Numbered from the stretch's first letter, positions 1 through 8,995 are shown. The stretch is 11,163 nt of DNA from Clostridia bacterium (GCA_900754145.1 CAAEBW010000082.1:1-11163), one strand, 5' to 3'. Notes: a model not told the origin generated them from the sequence alone. A program made the numbers and translations.

Positions 1-1028
1 ATCCCCTCCCCGCCTACCGCAAAAGCGAAATTATAAAAATACGTGTTGCAGGAATTTGCAAGTCCGCTTTTTAAATTCATATCCCCGTGGCCTGTAAGCT
101 TATGGCATTTAAAATATCGGTCGATTATTTTTGTGCTTCCCGTACAGGTATAACAAAAGTTACCATTTCCCGCCTCAATTCCCGCCGAGGCAACACAGGG
201 CTTGAAAACGGATCCGACATTATACGCCGCAAGCGCGCGGTTTAAAAGGGGCGAATTTTCTTTATTGAGATAATCGCTTAAATTTGTAACGTCAAAATCA
301 GGAACGCTTACCATAGCCCTTATTTTTGAGGTTTTCGCATCTGCAATCACAACCGCGCCGCACTCAATTTGCTTTGCCGCTTCCTCGGCTATAGCCTGTA
401 TATTAATATCAAGGGTTGAAACCACCCCCGCCGCGGTTACAGAAGTATCGTTCTCGATTTCGGGCTTAACACCTACAAGAATATCCCCTCTGCCGTCGGT
501 CGTATAGACAAACCCCGCCTTTTTATCCGAATACAAATATTTGTCATACGCCTTTTCAAGTCCCGACACACCGTGGGACTCGCTGTCGGTATAGCCGATA
601 AGATGCAAGGCATTAGTATCCGCCGAATTATGCTCATAAACGGTGATACAGGAAATCCCGTCACATTCTATCTTTTCGGGTACCTCGCACAGCACAGGCT
701 TGCCCGATTTAAGCCTTTCAAGCAGGCTTTGAAGCTCATCGCCCGACAAAACCGAGCTTATCGCGGTGACTGCGCGCGGGTTGGGCGATACCGCCGCGAT
801 AATTTTTGTACCGCTGTTTGTAATCGGCACCATATTGCAGTCATAAATTGTTCCGCGAAGGCTTGACGCCGTAAGCCTCAGACTGCTCTGCTTACTTTGA
901 ACCTCGGAATAATCAGAGGTCGCTATAACCGCGACCCGCATTATACAGCTGAAAAACAGCGCAATCACCAGAAAAAAGCAGATTGCCGAGCGTTTTGCAA
1001 AAACACTCCAAAAGCTTTCATAATACAC
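1..1028 (-). CDS. Class B penicillin-binding protein (transpeptidase), partial, 3' end outside window
   Basis: Only the first 342 codons are in the window. The product is a membrane-anchored peptidoglycan D,D-transpeptidase that would cross-link cell wall strands outside the membrane. One hydrophobic segment lies at about residues 14-36, followed by LRGTIYD (the usual RGxIxDR of the pedestal domain, here with Cys replacing Arg). The transpeptidase domain starts near residue 210 and shows the catalytic SxxK motif as SVFK (Ser273, Lys276) and the SxN motif as SCN (326-328) in NSCNTYFYNF. The KTG motif lies beyond the edge. The start is GTG at 1028, preceded by AAGAGGTG with a 7-nt spacer; the nearby ATG is out of frame. 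The gene follows the foldase lipoprotein gene by 58 bp on the same strand. The fold and motifs fit the FtsI/PBP2/PbpA class; whether it serves elongation, division or sporulation cannot be told from this fragment. Confidence 0.88.
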   Translation of the reverse strand, partial: MYYESFWSVFAKRSAICFFLVIALFFSCIMRVAVIATSDYSEVQSKQSSLRLTASSLRGTIYDCNMVPITNSGTKIIAAVSPNPRAVTAISSVLSGDELQSLLERLKSGKPVLCEVPEKIECDGISCITVYEHNSADTNALHLIGYTDSESHGVSGLEKAYDKYLYSDKKAGFVYTTDGRGDILVGVKPEIENDTSVTAAGVVSTLDINIQAIAEEAAKQIECGAVVIADAKTSKIRAMVSVPDFDVTNLSDYLNKENSPLLNRALAAYNVGSVFKPCVASAGIEAGNGNFCYTCTGSTKIIDRYFKCHKLTGHGDMNLKSGLANSCNTYFYNFAFAVGGEG

Positions 1029-1032
1029 AATT

Positions 1033-1069
1033 AAACACCTCTTGTTAAAAGTATTAACAAAAGGTGTTT
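1033..1069 (-). promoter_or_regulatory. Intercistronic hairpin covering the Shine-Dalgarno of the PBP gene
   Basis: Positions 1033-1048 and 1054-1069 form a 16-bp stem with a single C/A mismatch (1041/1061) and a 5-nt loop. On the transcript the 3' arm contains AAGAGGTG (1036-1043), the ribosome binding site of the PBP gene that starts at 1028. No U-run follows directly, so it reads poorly as an intrinsic terminator. Folding would hide the ribosome binding site. The stem is seen directly; translational control is inferred. Confidence 0.6.
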
Positions 1070-1086
1070 GTTTAAACCGATATTTA

Positions 1087-2160
1087 TTAAGAAGCGGACG
1101 GCTCTACAATTTTCTTTACCTTAAACTGCTTTACAGCGTAATTGTTTACCTCGCAGTCCATTTTTGCCGCGTAATCCTTAATATCCTTTTCATATTCCTC
1201 GTCAGCTATAAGGTGGCGTACGGTCATATCAAGGGTATCGAGATAGTAGGAGTCAGCGGTAATATCCTGCTTTACGGCAAGTACAAGACCCGCGTTGTCG
1301 TCAAGCTCTATCACCTTTACCTCGCCTGTTGCCATAGCCTTAACGGTTTCATACTGTTCGGAGGCATAAGCCGTGTCCTCAGCGCCCAAAATGCTCGCGT
1401 ACTTGTCCTTAGGCTGTGACTCATCCGACTCGGTTTCCTCCTCGGTCTCCTCTGCAGTACCGTTATAATCCTTGTAAACCTCTTCAAAGGTCTTATTGCC
1501 CTTCTTTAAATCTTCGGCATAGCCGTTAATCTGCTCCTTAAGGGCGGTGATTTCATCATCGGTCTTGCTTGTAAAGCTGACCTGAATAAGATCCGCAATA
1601 ATGAAATTATCATACAGCTTTGTCTTTACGGTTTCGGCATCAATCGCCTTTTCACCCTCAGCGCCGTAAAGGTGCTCGAAATAAAGCCCCGAATAATATG
1701 AGTCTTTCATATACTGTGTATATGTGCTCTGACCGACGCCGTTAGGCTCAAAATAAGCGGCATAGCCGTAGCTTGACCAATAATATGAGGCATAGGTCTC
1801 GGCGTTTTGCAGATCCTCCTCGGTAATTTCAAGGTTGTTTTCCTTGCACAGGGTTTTATAGGCGGCGATTTCCTTAAGAGAATCCATAGCGGTATCCTCA
1901 ACCCAGGTTACAAAATCCTTATCATCGATTTTCTTTGAATAATAATCGACATCCTCCGTAGACTCATCCTCGGAAAGCTCCTCTTGAACCTTAGACTTAG
2001 CCTCGGAATCGGCGTTTATAAGAGCGCACATATAATACGCGGAGGTGAACTCAAGGTCACCTATTTTAACCGCGACCTCGTCCTTCGGGTGGCAGGCGGC
2101 AACCGCAAGTGCCATAACAAGAACTAACGCCAAAGCGAAAACTCTTTTAACATTCTTCAT
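1087..2160 (-). CDS. Foldase-type lipoprotein (SurA/PrsA-like N-terminal domain)
   Basis: This 357-residue secreted lipoprotein has a type II signal peptide: basic start MKNVKR, hydrophobic core, and lipobox VAAC with Cys23 as the lipidation site. It would be anchored to the outer face of the membrane. The helix-rich, charged body of about residues 30-235 resembles SurA/PrsA/trigger-factor chaperone domains. A strongly acidic linker at about 236-249 (TAEETEEETESDESQ) leads to a C-terminal part of about 250-345 where a parvulin-type isomerase domain would sit, but I cannot identify clear parvulin active-site residues, so enzyme activity is uncertain. The start is ATG with GGAGG seven bases upstream. 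It lies directly downstream of mfd, a neighbourhood common for PpiC/SurA-type proteins in clostridia, and upstream of a PBP, a likely client. A solute-binding lipoprotein is a less likely alternative. Confidence 0.72.
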   Translation of the reverse strand: MKNVKRVFALALVLVMALAVAACHPKDEVAVKIGDLEFTSAYYMCALINADSEAKSKVQEELSEDESTEDVDYYSKKIDDKDFVTWVEDTAMDSLKEIAAYKTLCKENNLEITEEDLQNAETYASYYWSSYGYAAYFEPNGVGQSTYTQYMKDSYYSGLYFEHLYGAEGEKAIDAETVKTKLYDNFIIADLIQVSFTSKTDDEITALKEQINGYAEDLKKGNKTFEEVYKDYNGTAEETEEETESDESQPKDKYASILGAEDTAYASEQYETVKAMATGEVKVIELDDNAGLVLAVKQDITADSYYLDTLDMTVRHLIADEEYEKDIKDYAAKMDCEVNNYAVKQFKVKKIVEPSAS

Positions 2161-2191
2161 CTTTATTCCTCCATAAGAGCTTAATATATTG

Positions 2192-2220
2192 ATTATATAT
2201 CAAATTTAAATAAATGTCTA
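2192..2220 (-). promoter_or_regulatory. Sigma-A-like promoter of the foldase lipoprotein gene
   Basis: On the minus strand the -35 box TAGACA (2215-2220, one mismatch to TTGACA) is separated by exactly 17 bp from a perfect TATAAT (2192-2197). It lies in the 76-bp gap between mfd and the lipoprotein gene and places a start site about 25 bp upstream of the ATG. The foldase and PBP genes can therefore be transcribed independently of mfd. Confidence 0.72.
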
Positions 2221-2236
2221 CAAAAAAATTGTAAAT

Positions 2237-5200
2237 TTATAATGCAGCCGTAAGCTCCGCCGCAAGGTCGGACATTTTCTGCCCCTTATTAAGCCTTACG
2301 GTATATACGGGTTTATCCGTGGCGTTGAGGGAAAACCGGTTGCCGAAATAATCCGAAAGCCTGTGCATAACCTCGGGTTCAATCGAGGTTATATGCAAAA
2401 TAGCGGTATTTGATGTGCCCGTAATCTCGGTAATTTTAGCCGCCGCCGCTTTGTTTCTAAGGAGCGCTATATCTATAAGCCCCATAACCGCCGCGGGCGG
2501 CTCGCCGAAACGGTCGCACAGCTCGTCTATAACATCGCTCGCGTCGTCGTCATTCCTTATAGCCGCTATTCGCTTGTAAATTCCAAGCCTTGCGGGTAGC
2601 GACTCAATATACCTTTCGGGGATATGCGCCGAAATATTAAGGTCAACCGTGCAGGGTATATCGTCTTCTATCGGCACGCCGTTTTCCTCGTTTACCGCTT
2701 CGTTTAGGAGCTTCAAGTACATATCGTACCCGACCGACTCCATATTTCCGTGCTGGTCGCCGCCTAAAATACTGCCTGCTCCCCTTATTTCAAGGTCGCG
2801 CAGAGCTATTTTATAGCCCGAGCCGAACTCGGTAAATTCTCTTATAGCCTCAAGCCGCTTTGAGGCAACATCGGAAAGCTGTTTGCCCGTGCGGAAGCAG
2901 AAATAGGCATAGGCACGACGGGGCGAACGCCCTACCCTGCCCCTTAGCTGGTGGAGCTGGGCAAGTCCCATTTTGTCCGCGTCCTCAATTATAAGGGTGT
3001 TCGCGTTGGGCAAGTCAACCCCCGTCTCAATTATGGTAGTGCATACAAGCAAATCAATTTCGTGTTCAATAAGCTTGCGCCAAACCTCGGTAAGCTCGTC
3101 CTCGCTCATCTGCCCGTGGGCTATTCCTATATTAATATCGGGCAGTCGCGCCTTAAGAGAAGCCGCACAGCGTTCTATGCTCTCAACGCGGTTGTGCAGA
3201 TAGTAAACCTGACCCCCGCGGCGCACCTCCTTGTTTATGGCATCTGTAATAACCCCTGAGTTGTACTCAAGCACATAGGTCTGCACGGGGTGGCGGTCAC
3301 CCGGGGCTTCGTCAAGACTGGACATATCCCTAAGCCCCGAAAGCGCCATATTAAGGGTGCGGGGAATAGGCGTTGCGCTAAGGGTCAAAATATCCACAAA
3401 GGGGTAAAGCTCCTTAAGCCGTTCCTTTTGTGCTACGCCGAAGCGCTGTTCCTCGTCAATTATCACAAGCCCGATATTTTTAAAGGAAATATCCTTTGAA
3501 ATAAGCCTGTGAGTGCCGACAACCATATCGAGTCTGCCGCACTTAAGGTCGTTAATAATCCTTGTCTGCTCCTTTTGCGGGACAAAGCGGTTAAGCAGTC
3601 CCACATTTACGGGCATATCCCCAAAGCGCCTGACAATAGTGTTATAATGTTGCATTGCAAGAATGGTTGTGGGTACTAACAGAGCGCATTGCTTGCCCTC
3701 GCTTATGCACTTAAACGCGGCTCGCAGGGCTACCTCGGTCTTGCCGAAGCCGACATCGCCGCACAGCAGTCTGTCCATCGGCACTTCCCGCTCCATATCC
3801 CGCTTTATTTCGTTTATACAGCGGAGCTGGTCGTCGGTCTCGTCATACTCGAAGCGGCGTTCAAAATCGTTTTGCAAATCTGTGTCGGGGCTGAAGGCGT
3901 AGCCCTTTACCGACATTCGCTTGGCGTAGAGTGCGGTTAGCTGTTTTGCCATATCCCGTACCGCCGCCTTGACCCGTTTTCTCGTCTTCTGCCATTCCGT
4001 ACCGCCTAATCGGTTAAGCTTTATACCGCCGTCGGTCGCCGCACCGATATATTTTGAGACCAAATCCAGCTGGGTTACGGGCACATAAAGCACGTCCCCC
4101 TTGGCGTAATTAATCTTAATATAATCCTTTGTTACCCCGCCGTTTGTAATGCGCTTAATACCGTCAAAAACCCCTATTCCGTGGGATTCGTGAACAACGA
4201 AGTCTCCCGCTCTCAGCTCGTCAAGCGAGCCTATCTCCTGCCCGTTTTTAGGTCTTGTCTTTTTTCGCTTGCACTCCGATGCGATATAGCGGTGGGTTAT
4301 AAGCATAAAGCGGCAGGACGGGATTTCAAACCCGCCCGAAAGTCCGCCTACGGTCACGGTTGCGCCCGACGGCGTGAAATCGTGGGACTCCGAAAATTGG
4401 CTGTTTATGCCCTTTTCGTTAAGCTCGTTGTTGAGGACCTGCGCCGCGCGCCGCTCTCCCGCTAAAATCACCACCGAGCCGCCCGTTTCCCTTATAAAGG
4501 AAATATCCTCAAGCAAAACCTTTATATCGCCGCTCCAGGCGGTGGAACGCTTGTAGTTAAAGTTAATAATGTCGCGGGGCTTTAGCTCATAGGAATTTCG
4601 GGGAAAGTTTTCCATAATAACGGCACCCGGGACACAGCTCCAAAAATCGGTTTTGCTGAGCCACAGCTGTGCGGTCTTTTCGGTAAGATACCCCTCTTCA
4701 AGGTAAGCCTCTGTATCCGCCGACTGCTGAACCGCCATAGACTTAAATCTATCGTTGATACCGCCGCTCTCGCTTACTACGATAAGCGCGTCCGAAATAT
4801 AGTCAAAGACCGTCTCTCCGCCCTCGAAAATCAGCGGAATATATCGGTCATAGGAAAACTCTATGCCGTTTTCAAGCGCGTCAATATCCTTTAAAATAAC
4901 CGACCTTTGCTTTTCGGTTAATCCTTTTGCGGTTTTAAGATAATTATTAAGCTTAATTATCAGCTCCCGTGGCTCAAAAACCACCTCGCAGGCGGGAGTT
5001 ATTTCAATTTTCTCTATATTCTCGGTTCTTCGTTGGGTTTCGGTATCAAAATACGAAATATTGTCAATCTCGTCACCCCAAAACTCGATACGGCAGGGCT
5101 GTTCGGAATTAACGGGGAAAACATCGAAAATGCCGCCCCGCACCGAAAACTGCCCGGCGCCCTCGCATTGTTCGCTCCTTACATAGCCCGCGGAAATAAG

Positions 5201-5662
5201 CCGTCCCGAAAGCTCGGTTATATCCGCGCTGTCCCCCGCTTTAAGGGTAAAGCGGGCGAGGCTTAAATTCTCGGGCGGTACGGTGTACTGCACCGCCGCG
5301 TCAAGAGATATTGTAAGTATGTCAAAATCCCCGTCCAAAAGCTTAGACAGGGTCTCCGTTCTTTTATGCTCGTATTCCTTTGAGTAGCCCGAAAGAGGAC
5401 CTATGCAGTAGTCGCGCGAGGGGAAGTTAAGACAATTAAGACCTAACGACCTTAAATCGTCCCTTAGCTCGTTAGCCGAGGCTTCATCATGGGTGATAAC
5501 CGCGTTTTTCTTTCCCGTGGCTCGGTAAAGCCCCGCCGTGACCGCCGCCTTGTGAATCATTGAAAGCCCTGTGCAGACAATAGGCAGGCGATCCCTCTCA
5601 ACCGAATGCAAAAGCCCCATGTAATCGGGGTCTTTTTTAAGAATTTCATTTATAAATTTCAT
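2237..5662 (-). CDS. mfd: Transcription-repair coupling factor Mfd
   Basis: At 1141 residues it is full length (E. coli Mfd has 1148). Mfd recognises RNA polymerase stalled at DNA lesions, pushes it off with an ATP-driven translocase, and recruits UvrA for nucleotide excision repair. The N-terminal third is the UvrB-like module. An RNA-polymerase-interacting (CarD-like) domain begins near residue 482 with LRAGDFVVHESHGIG. The superfamily 2 translocase follows, with Walker A GDVGFGKT (635-642), DEEQ box (736-739) in IDEEQRFGV, motif III LSATPIPRTL, and the arginine-rich QLRGRVGRS. The TRG region IALRDLEIRGAGSILG is present before the C-terminal domain. The start ATG follows the pth stop codon after one base (TAATATG) and has no strong Shine-Dalgarno of its own, suggesting translational coupling to pth. 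All key motifs are intact and no frameshift is seen. Confidence 0.97.
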   Translation of the reverse strand: MKFINEILKKDPDYMGLLHSVERDRLPIVCTGLSMIHKAAVTAGLYRATGKKNAVITHDEASANELRDDLRSLGLNCLNFPSRDYCIGPLSGYSKEYEHKRTETLSKLLDGDFDILTISLDAAVQYTVPPENLSLARFTLKAGDSADITELSGRLISAGYVRSEQCEGAGQFSVRGGIFDVFPVNSEQPCRIEFWGDEIDNISYFDTETQRRTENIEKIEITPACEVVFEPRELIIKLNNYLKTAKGLTEKQRSVILKDIDALENGIEFSYDRYIPLIFEGGETVFDYISDALIVVSESGGINDRFKSMAVQQSADTEAYLEEGYLTEKTAQLWLSKTDFWSCVPGAVIMENFPRNSYELKPRDIINFNYKRSTAWSGDIKVLLEDISFIRETGGSVVILAGERRAAQVLNNELNEKGINSQFSESHDFTPSGATVTVGGLSGGFEIPSCRFMLITHRYIASECKRKKTRPKNGQEIGSLDELRAGDFVVHESHGIGVFDGIKRITNGGVTKDYIKINYAKGDVLYVPVTQLDLVSKYIGAATDGGIKLNRLGGTEWQKTRKRVKAAVRDMAKQLTALYAKRMSVKGYAFSPDTDLQNDFERRFEYDETDDQLRCINEIKRDMEREVPMDRLLCGDVGFGKTEVALRAAFKCISEGKQCALLVPTTILAMQHYNTIVRRFGDMPVNVGLLNRFVPQKEQTRIINDLKCGRLDMVVGTHRLISKDISFKNIGLVIIDEEQRFGVAQKERLKELYPFVDILTLSATPIPRTLNMALSGLRDMSSLDEAPGDRHPVQTYVLEYNSGVITDAINKEVRRGGQVYYLHNRVESIERCAASLKARLPDINIGIAHGQMSEDELTEVWRKLIEHEIDLLVCTTIIETGVDLPNANTLIIEDADKMGLAQLHQLRGRVGRSPRRAYAYFCFRTGKQLSDVASKRLEAIREFTEFGSGYKIALRDLEIRGAGSILGGDQHGNMESVGYDMYLKLLNEAVNEENGVPIEDDIPCTVDLNISAHIPERYIESLPARLGIYKRIAAIRNDDDASDVIDELCDRFGEPPAAVMGLIDIALLRNKAAAAKITEITGTSNTAILHITSIEPEVMHRLSDYFGNRFSLNATDKPVYTVRLNKGQKMSDLAAELTAAL

Positions 5663-5663
5663 A

Positions 5664-6254
5664 TTAACCGTTATATTTGTTCATCGCGGAGTCTATTCCG
5701 CGGGTTATGATTTCCTCCGCCGCCAGAGCCGCTCTGTCAAGCGTCTTGTCAAGCTCCGTCATCTGCTCAGCGGGTATTTTGCCCAAAACCCAATCCTTTA
5801 AATCGTAAGCGCGGTTTTCCCGCTCCCCAACGCCGATTTTTATCCTCATAATATCGTCTGTGCCCGCAAGCTCGATTATGTCCTTTATTCCGTTATGCCC
5901 GCCGTGACTGCCCTTTCTTCTAAGCCTTAATTTACCTATATCAAGAGTAATATCGTCAAACATAACAATAAGGCGGTCGGTAGGTATTTTATAAAAATTC
6001 AAGAGCGCCGTAACCGCACTGCCCGAATTGTTCATATAGGTTTGGGGTTTTACAAGCAAAATGCGGTTATCCTTTATCTTAAAATCGGCATATACCGCCT
6101 CAAATTTATGCTTGTTAAACTGTGCACCGTATTTATCAGCCAGTCTTTCCGCCGCCATAAAGCCCGCGTTATGCCGCGTTTTCTCATACTGAAGCCCCGG
6201 GTTGCCAAGCCCGGCGATAAGCCACATATCATTTTTATTTTTTCCGAATATCAT
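5664..6254 (-). CDS. pth: Peptidyl-tRNA hydrolase
   Basis: This 196-residue bacterial-type Pth cleaves peptidyl-tRNA released from stalled ribosomes, recycling tRNA in the cytoplasm. The substrate-contacting and catalytic positions are all present: Asn18 in GLGNPG, catalytic His28 in TRHNAGF, Asn75 in PQTYMNNSG, Asp100 in FDDITLDIG, and His120-Asn121 in SHGGHNGIKDI. The chosen ATG gives a nine-residue extension before MWLIAGLGNPG, where many family members start. I keep it because GGCGGTGAG precedes it at suitable spacing, whereas the inner ATG has only an A-rich stretch. It is first in the pth-mfd unit and diverges from the PAP2 gene across a 108-bp gap. Confidence 0.96.
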   Translation of the reverse strand: MIFGKNKNDMWLIAGLGNPGLQYEKTRHNAGFMAAERLADKYGAQFNKHKFEAVYADFKIKDNRILLVKPQTYMNNSGSAVTALLNFYKIPTDRLIVMFDDITLDIGKLRLRRKGSHGGHNGIKDIIELAGTDDIMRIKIGVGERENRAYDLKDWVLGKIPAEQMTELDKTLDRAALAAEEIITRGIDSAMNKYNG

Positions 6255-6266
6255 TACTTCTCACCG

Positions 6267-6318
6267 CCTATTATATTATCATATAAAGCCATTTTATTCA
6301 AGCCAAATTATATTGCAA
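6267..6318 (-). promoter_or_regulatory. Probable promoter region for pth-mfd
   Basis: In the A/T-rich gap upstream of pth, minus-strand candidates are TTGCAA (6313-6318) with TAAAAT 16 bp downstream, or TTGAAT with a TATAAT-like stretch nearer the gene. I cannot choose between them. The palindromic TTGCAA would also serve as the -35 of the divergent PAP2 promoter, so the two promoters may overlap. Confidence 0.35.
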
Positions 6319-6341
6319 ATCACAATAAAAAATGTTATATT
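6313..6341 (+). promoter_or_regulatory. Promoter of the PAP2-family gene
   Basis: TTGCAA (6313-6318) and TATATT (6336-6341) are separated by 17 bp, giving a sigma-A-like promoter with four and five matches of six. The predicted start site falls only about 15 bp upstream of the ATG, with AAAGGAG right behind it, so the leader would be very short. Confidence 0.55.
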
Positions 6342-6362
6342 ATTTTTAAAGGAGCTGACTTT

Positions 6363-6893
6363 ATGAATGAGTTTGAGCTTAGAATACTTGATTTTATAAG
6401 GGAGCATCTCGCCTGCCCGTTTCTTGACGCGGTAATGCCCGTGATAACAAGCCTTGCAAACGGCGGTATTATCTGGATTATAACGGCGGTACTGCTTTTA
6501 ATATTCAAAAAAACCCGCAAAACCGGCTTTTCGGTCGCCCTCGCGCTTCTTTGCGGTCTTATTATCGGAAATCTGCTTTTGAAAAATCTTGTGGGGCGTA
6601 TAAGACCCTATGATTTAAACGAGGGAGTCGAAATTCTGATTGCCCGCCTTTCGGACTATTCTTTTCCGTCAGGCCACACCCTCGCCTCCTTTGAGGCGGC
6701 AACCGTGCTGATGATACGCGACAGACGGCTCGGAATCCCCGCTCTTATTCTCGCGGTAATTATCGCCTTTTCAAGGCTTTACCTTTATGTGCACTATCCC
6801 ACCGATGTTTTGGCGGGTATGATTCTCGGCGTTTCTGTCGGCGTTGTTGCCTGCAAAGCCGTAGATTTATTATACAAACGCTTTGAACGGTAA
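6363..6893 (+). CDS. PAP2-family membrane phosphatase (undecaprenyl-diphosphatase or lipid phosphatase type)
   Basis: This 176-residue integral membrane protein carries the full phosphatidic acid phosphatase type 2 signature: KxxxxxxRP (Lys74 to Arg81-Pro82), PSGH (102-105, catalytic His105) and SRxxxxxHxxxD (Ser137-Arg138, His144, Asp148). Hydrophobic segments lie at about 35-48, 55-73, 124-137 and 148-164. Such enzymes remove phosphate from lipid phosphates or diphosphates, often C55-PP at the outer membrane face for cell wall carrier recycling; the substrate here is inferred. The start is ATG at 6363 with AAAGGAG eight bases upstream. A longer open frame reaching back to 6042 exists, but it runs antisense through pth and lacks support. 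It is the only plus-strand gene in the window and is monocistronic, ending at a strong terminator. Confidence 0.93.
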   Translation: MNEFELRILDFIREHLACPFLDAVMPVITSLANGGIIWIITAVLLLIFKKTRKTGFSVALALLCGLIIGNLLLKNLVGRIRPYDLNEGVEILIARLSDYSFPSGHTLASFEAATVLMIRDRRLGIPALILAVIIAFSRLYLYVHYPTDVLAGMILGVSVGVVACKAVDLLYKRFER

Positions 6894-6961
6894 AAAAACA
6901 ACGGGCTGTGAAAAAACACAGTATCCGAAAAAACGTATTAATTGAGGAAAAATAAAAAAAA

Positions 6962-7014
6962 CAAGCTCGGCAAAAGCACGAAAATAAGGCTTTTGCCGAG
7001 CTTGCTTGCTTTTT
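6962..7014. terminator. Bidirectional intrinsic terminator between PAP2 gene and pyrG
   Basis: A perfect 16-bp stem (6962-6977 with 6989-7004, core CTCGGCAAAAGC) encloses an 11-nt loop. On the plus strand it is followed by CTTGCTTTTT, and on the minus strand by eight T and then ATTTTT. It can therefore end PAP2 transcription from the left and pyrG transcription from the right, with the better U-tract on the pyrG side. Confidence 0.9.
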
Positions 7015-7033
7015 AAAGGATAAATCGGGGTTT

Positions 7034-7070
7034 GTAGGGGTCACGGGACGATGTGGGCATCGTCCCCTAC
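7034..7070. repeat. Palindromic repeat unit (GTAGGGG ... CCCCTAC)
   Basis: GGGACGATG (7045-7053) pairs perfectly with CATCGTCCC (7058-7066) around a 4-nt loop, and GTAGGGG (7034-7040) is complementary to CCCCTAC (7064-7070). The trailing CCCTACG matches the end of the unit at 7108, so this appears to be a diverged member of the same family. Confidence 0.65.
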
Positions 7071-7074
7071 GTAT

Positions 7075-7109
7075 TTAGATATTAGATTTTAGATGTCAGA
7101 CATTAGACG
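7075..7109 (+). repeat. Five tandem heptamers, consensus TTAGAYN
   Basis: Read from 7075 with exact period 7: TTAGATA, TTAGATT, TTAGATG, TCAGACA, TTAGACG. It lies between two hairpin modules and partly overlaps the next one. It may be a slippage-prone microsatellite-like tract. Confidence 0.7.
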
Positions 7110-7134
7110 CGGAAGGGATAAATGCCTTCCCTAC
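7108..7134. repeat. 27-nt palindromic repeat unit, copy 1
   Basis: GGAAGG pairs with CCTTCC around GATAAATG, with flanks CGC and CTAC. It matches the reverse complement of 7151-7177 at 24 of 27 positions. Confidence 0.7.
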
Positions 7135-7150
7135 GTTGAAAACGGTTAAT

Positions 7151-7177
7151 GTAGGGAACGGATTTATCCGTTCCGCG
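7151..7177. repeat. 27-nt palindromic repeat unit, copy 2, inverted
   Basis: GGAACGGAT pairs perfectly with ATCCGTTCC. It is the inverted partner of the unit at 7108-7134, 16 bp away. Two of the differences (G to C and its partner C to G) keep the hairpin paired. Confidence 0.7.
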
Positions 7178-7280
7178 TTTCGGATGCTATACGGCGGGAG
7201 CCCCCGCCATACGTTTGTTAATTAAATTTGTTATCCATACTAACCCCGATTTTTTTACAGTCCCCTGTTTTCATATACAT

Positions 7281-8936
<1,656 letters not shown>

Positions 8937-8962
8937 TTAAACTTGAACCAGATTTTGAAACA

Positions 8963-8994
8963 AGTATTTTATGCTGTGACTTTGTTAAAATACT
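8963..8994. repeat. Hairpin in the inverted-repeat element (AGTATTTTA/TAAAATACT)
   Basis: A perfect 9-bp stem (8963-8971 with 8986-8994) encloses a 14-nt loop. No U-tract follows on either strand. Confidence 0.55.
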
Positions 8995-8995
8995 C

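Larger units (their letters stand above)
7022..7252. repeat. Composite intergenic repeat block bounded by a 15-bp inverted repeat
   Basis: Positions 7022-7036 and 7238-7252 are inverted copies (14 of 15 bases, core AAATCGGGGTT). The right copy runs into seven T (7250-7256). Between them are, in order: a palindromic unit at 7034-7070, five heptamers, two oppositely oriented 27-nt palindromes, and another GC-rich hairpin (7193-7208, GGCGGG/CCCGCC). No coding sequence is supported here. Together with the terminator to its left this accounts for the whole 387-bp gap between the PAP2 gene and pyrG. The block may be a nested set of REP-like repeats or a MITE-like element; no target-site duplication is evident. 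Confidence 0.6.

Noticed and set aside
1042..1419. 125-codon plus-strand open frame
   Set aside because: It is antisense to the foldase lipoprotein gene, which has a promoter, ribosome binding site and signal peptide; no protein features on the plus strand.
6042..6362. 107-residue N-terminal extension of the PAP2 protein
   Set aside because: It is antisense to pth. The ATG at 6363 has a clear AAAGGAG and gives a standard-length PAP2 protein.
6906..6921. Hairpin CTGTG-AAAAAA-CACAG just after the PAP2 stop
   Set aside because: The stem is only 5 bp and has no U-tract. The strong terminator at 6962-7014 is the better candidate.
6760..7044. 94-codon minus-strand open frame
   Set aside because: It covers the terminator and the antisense of the PAP2 3' end, with low-complexity Phe/Arg/Lys-rich translation.
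7034..7210. CRISPR array
   Set aside because: The repeats are palindromic, inverted, unequal in spacing and few; there are no uniform spacers and no cas genes nearby.
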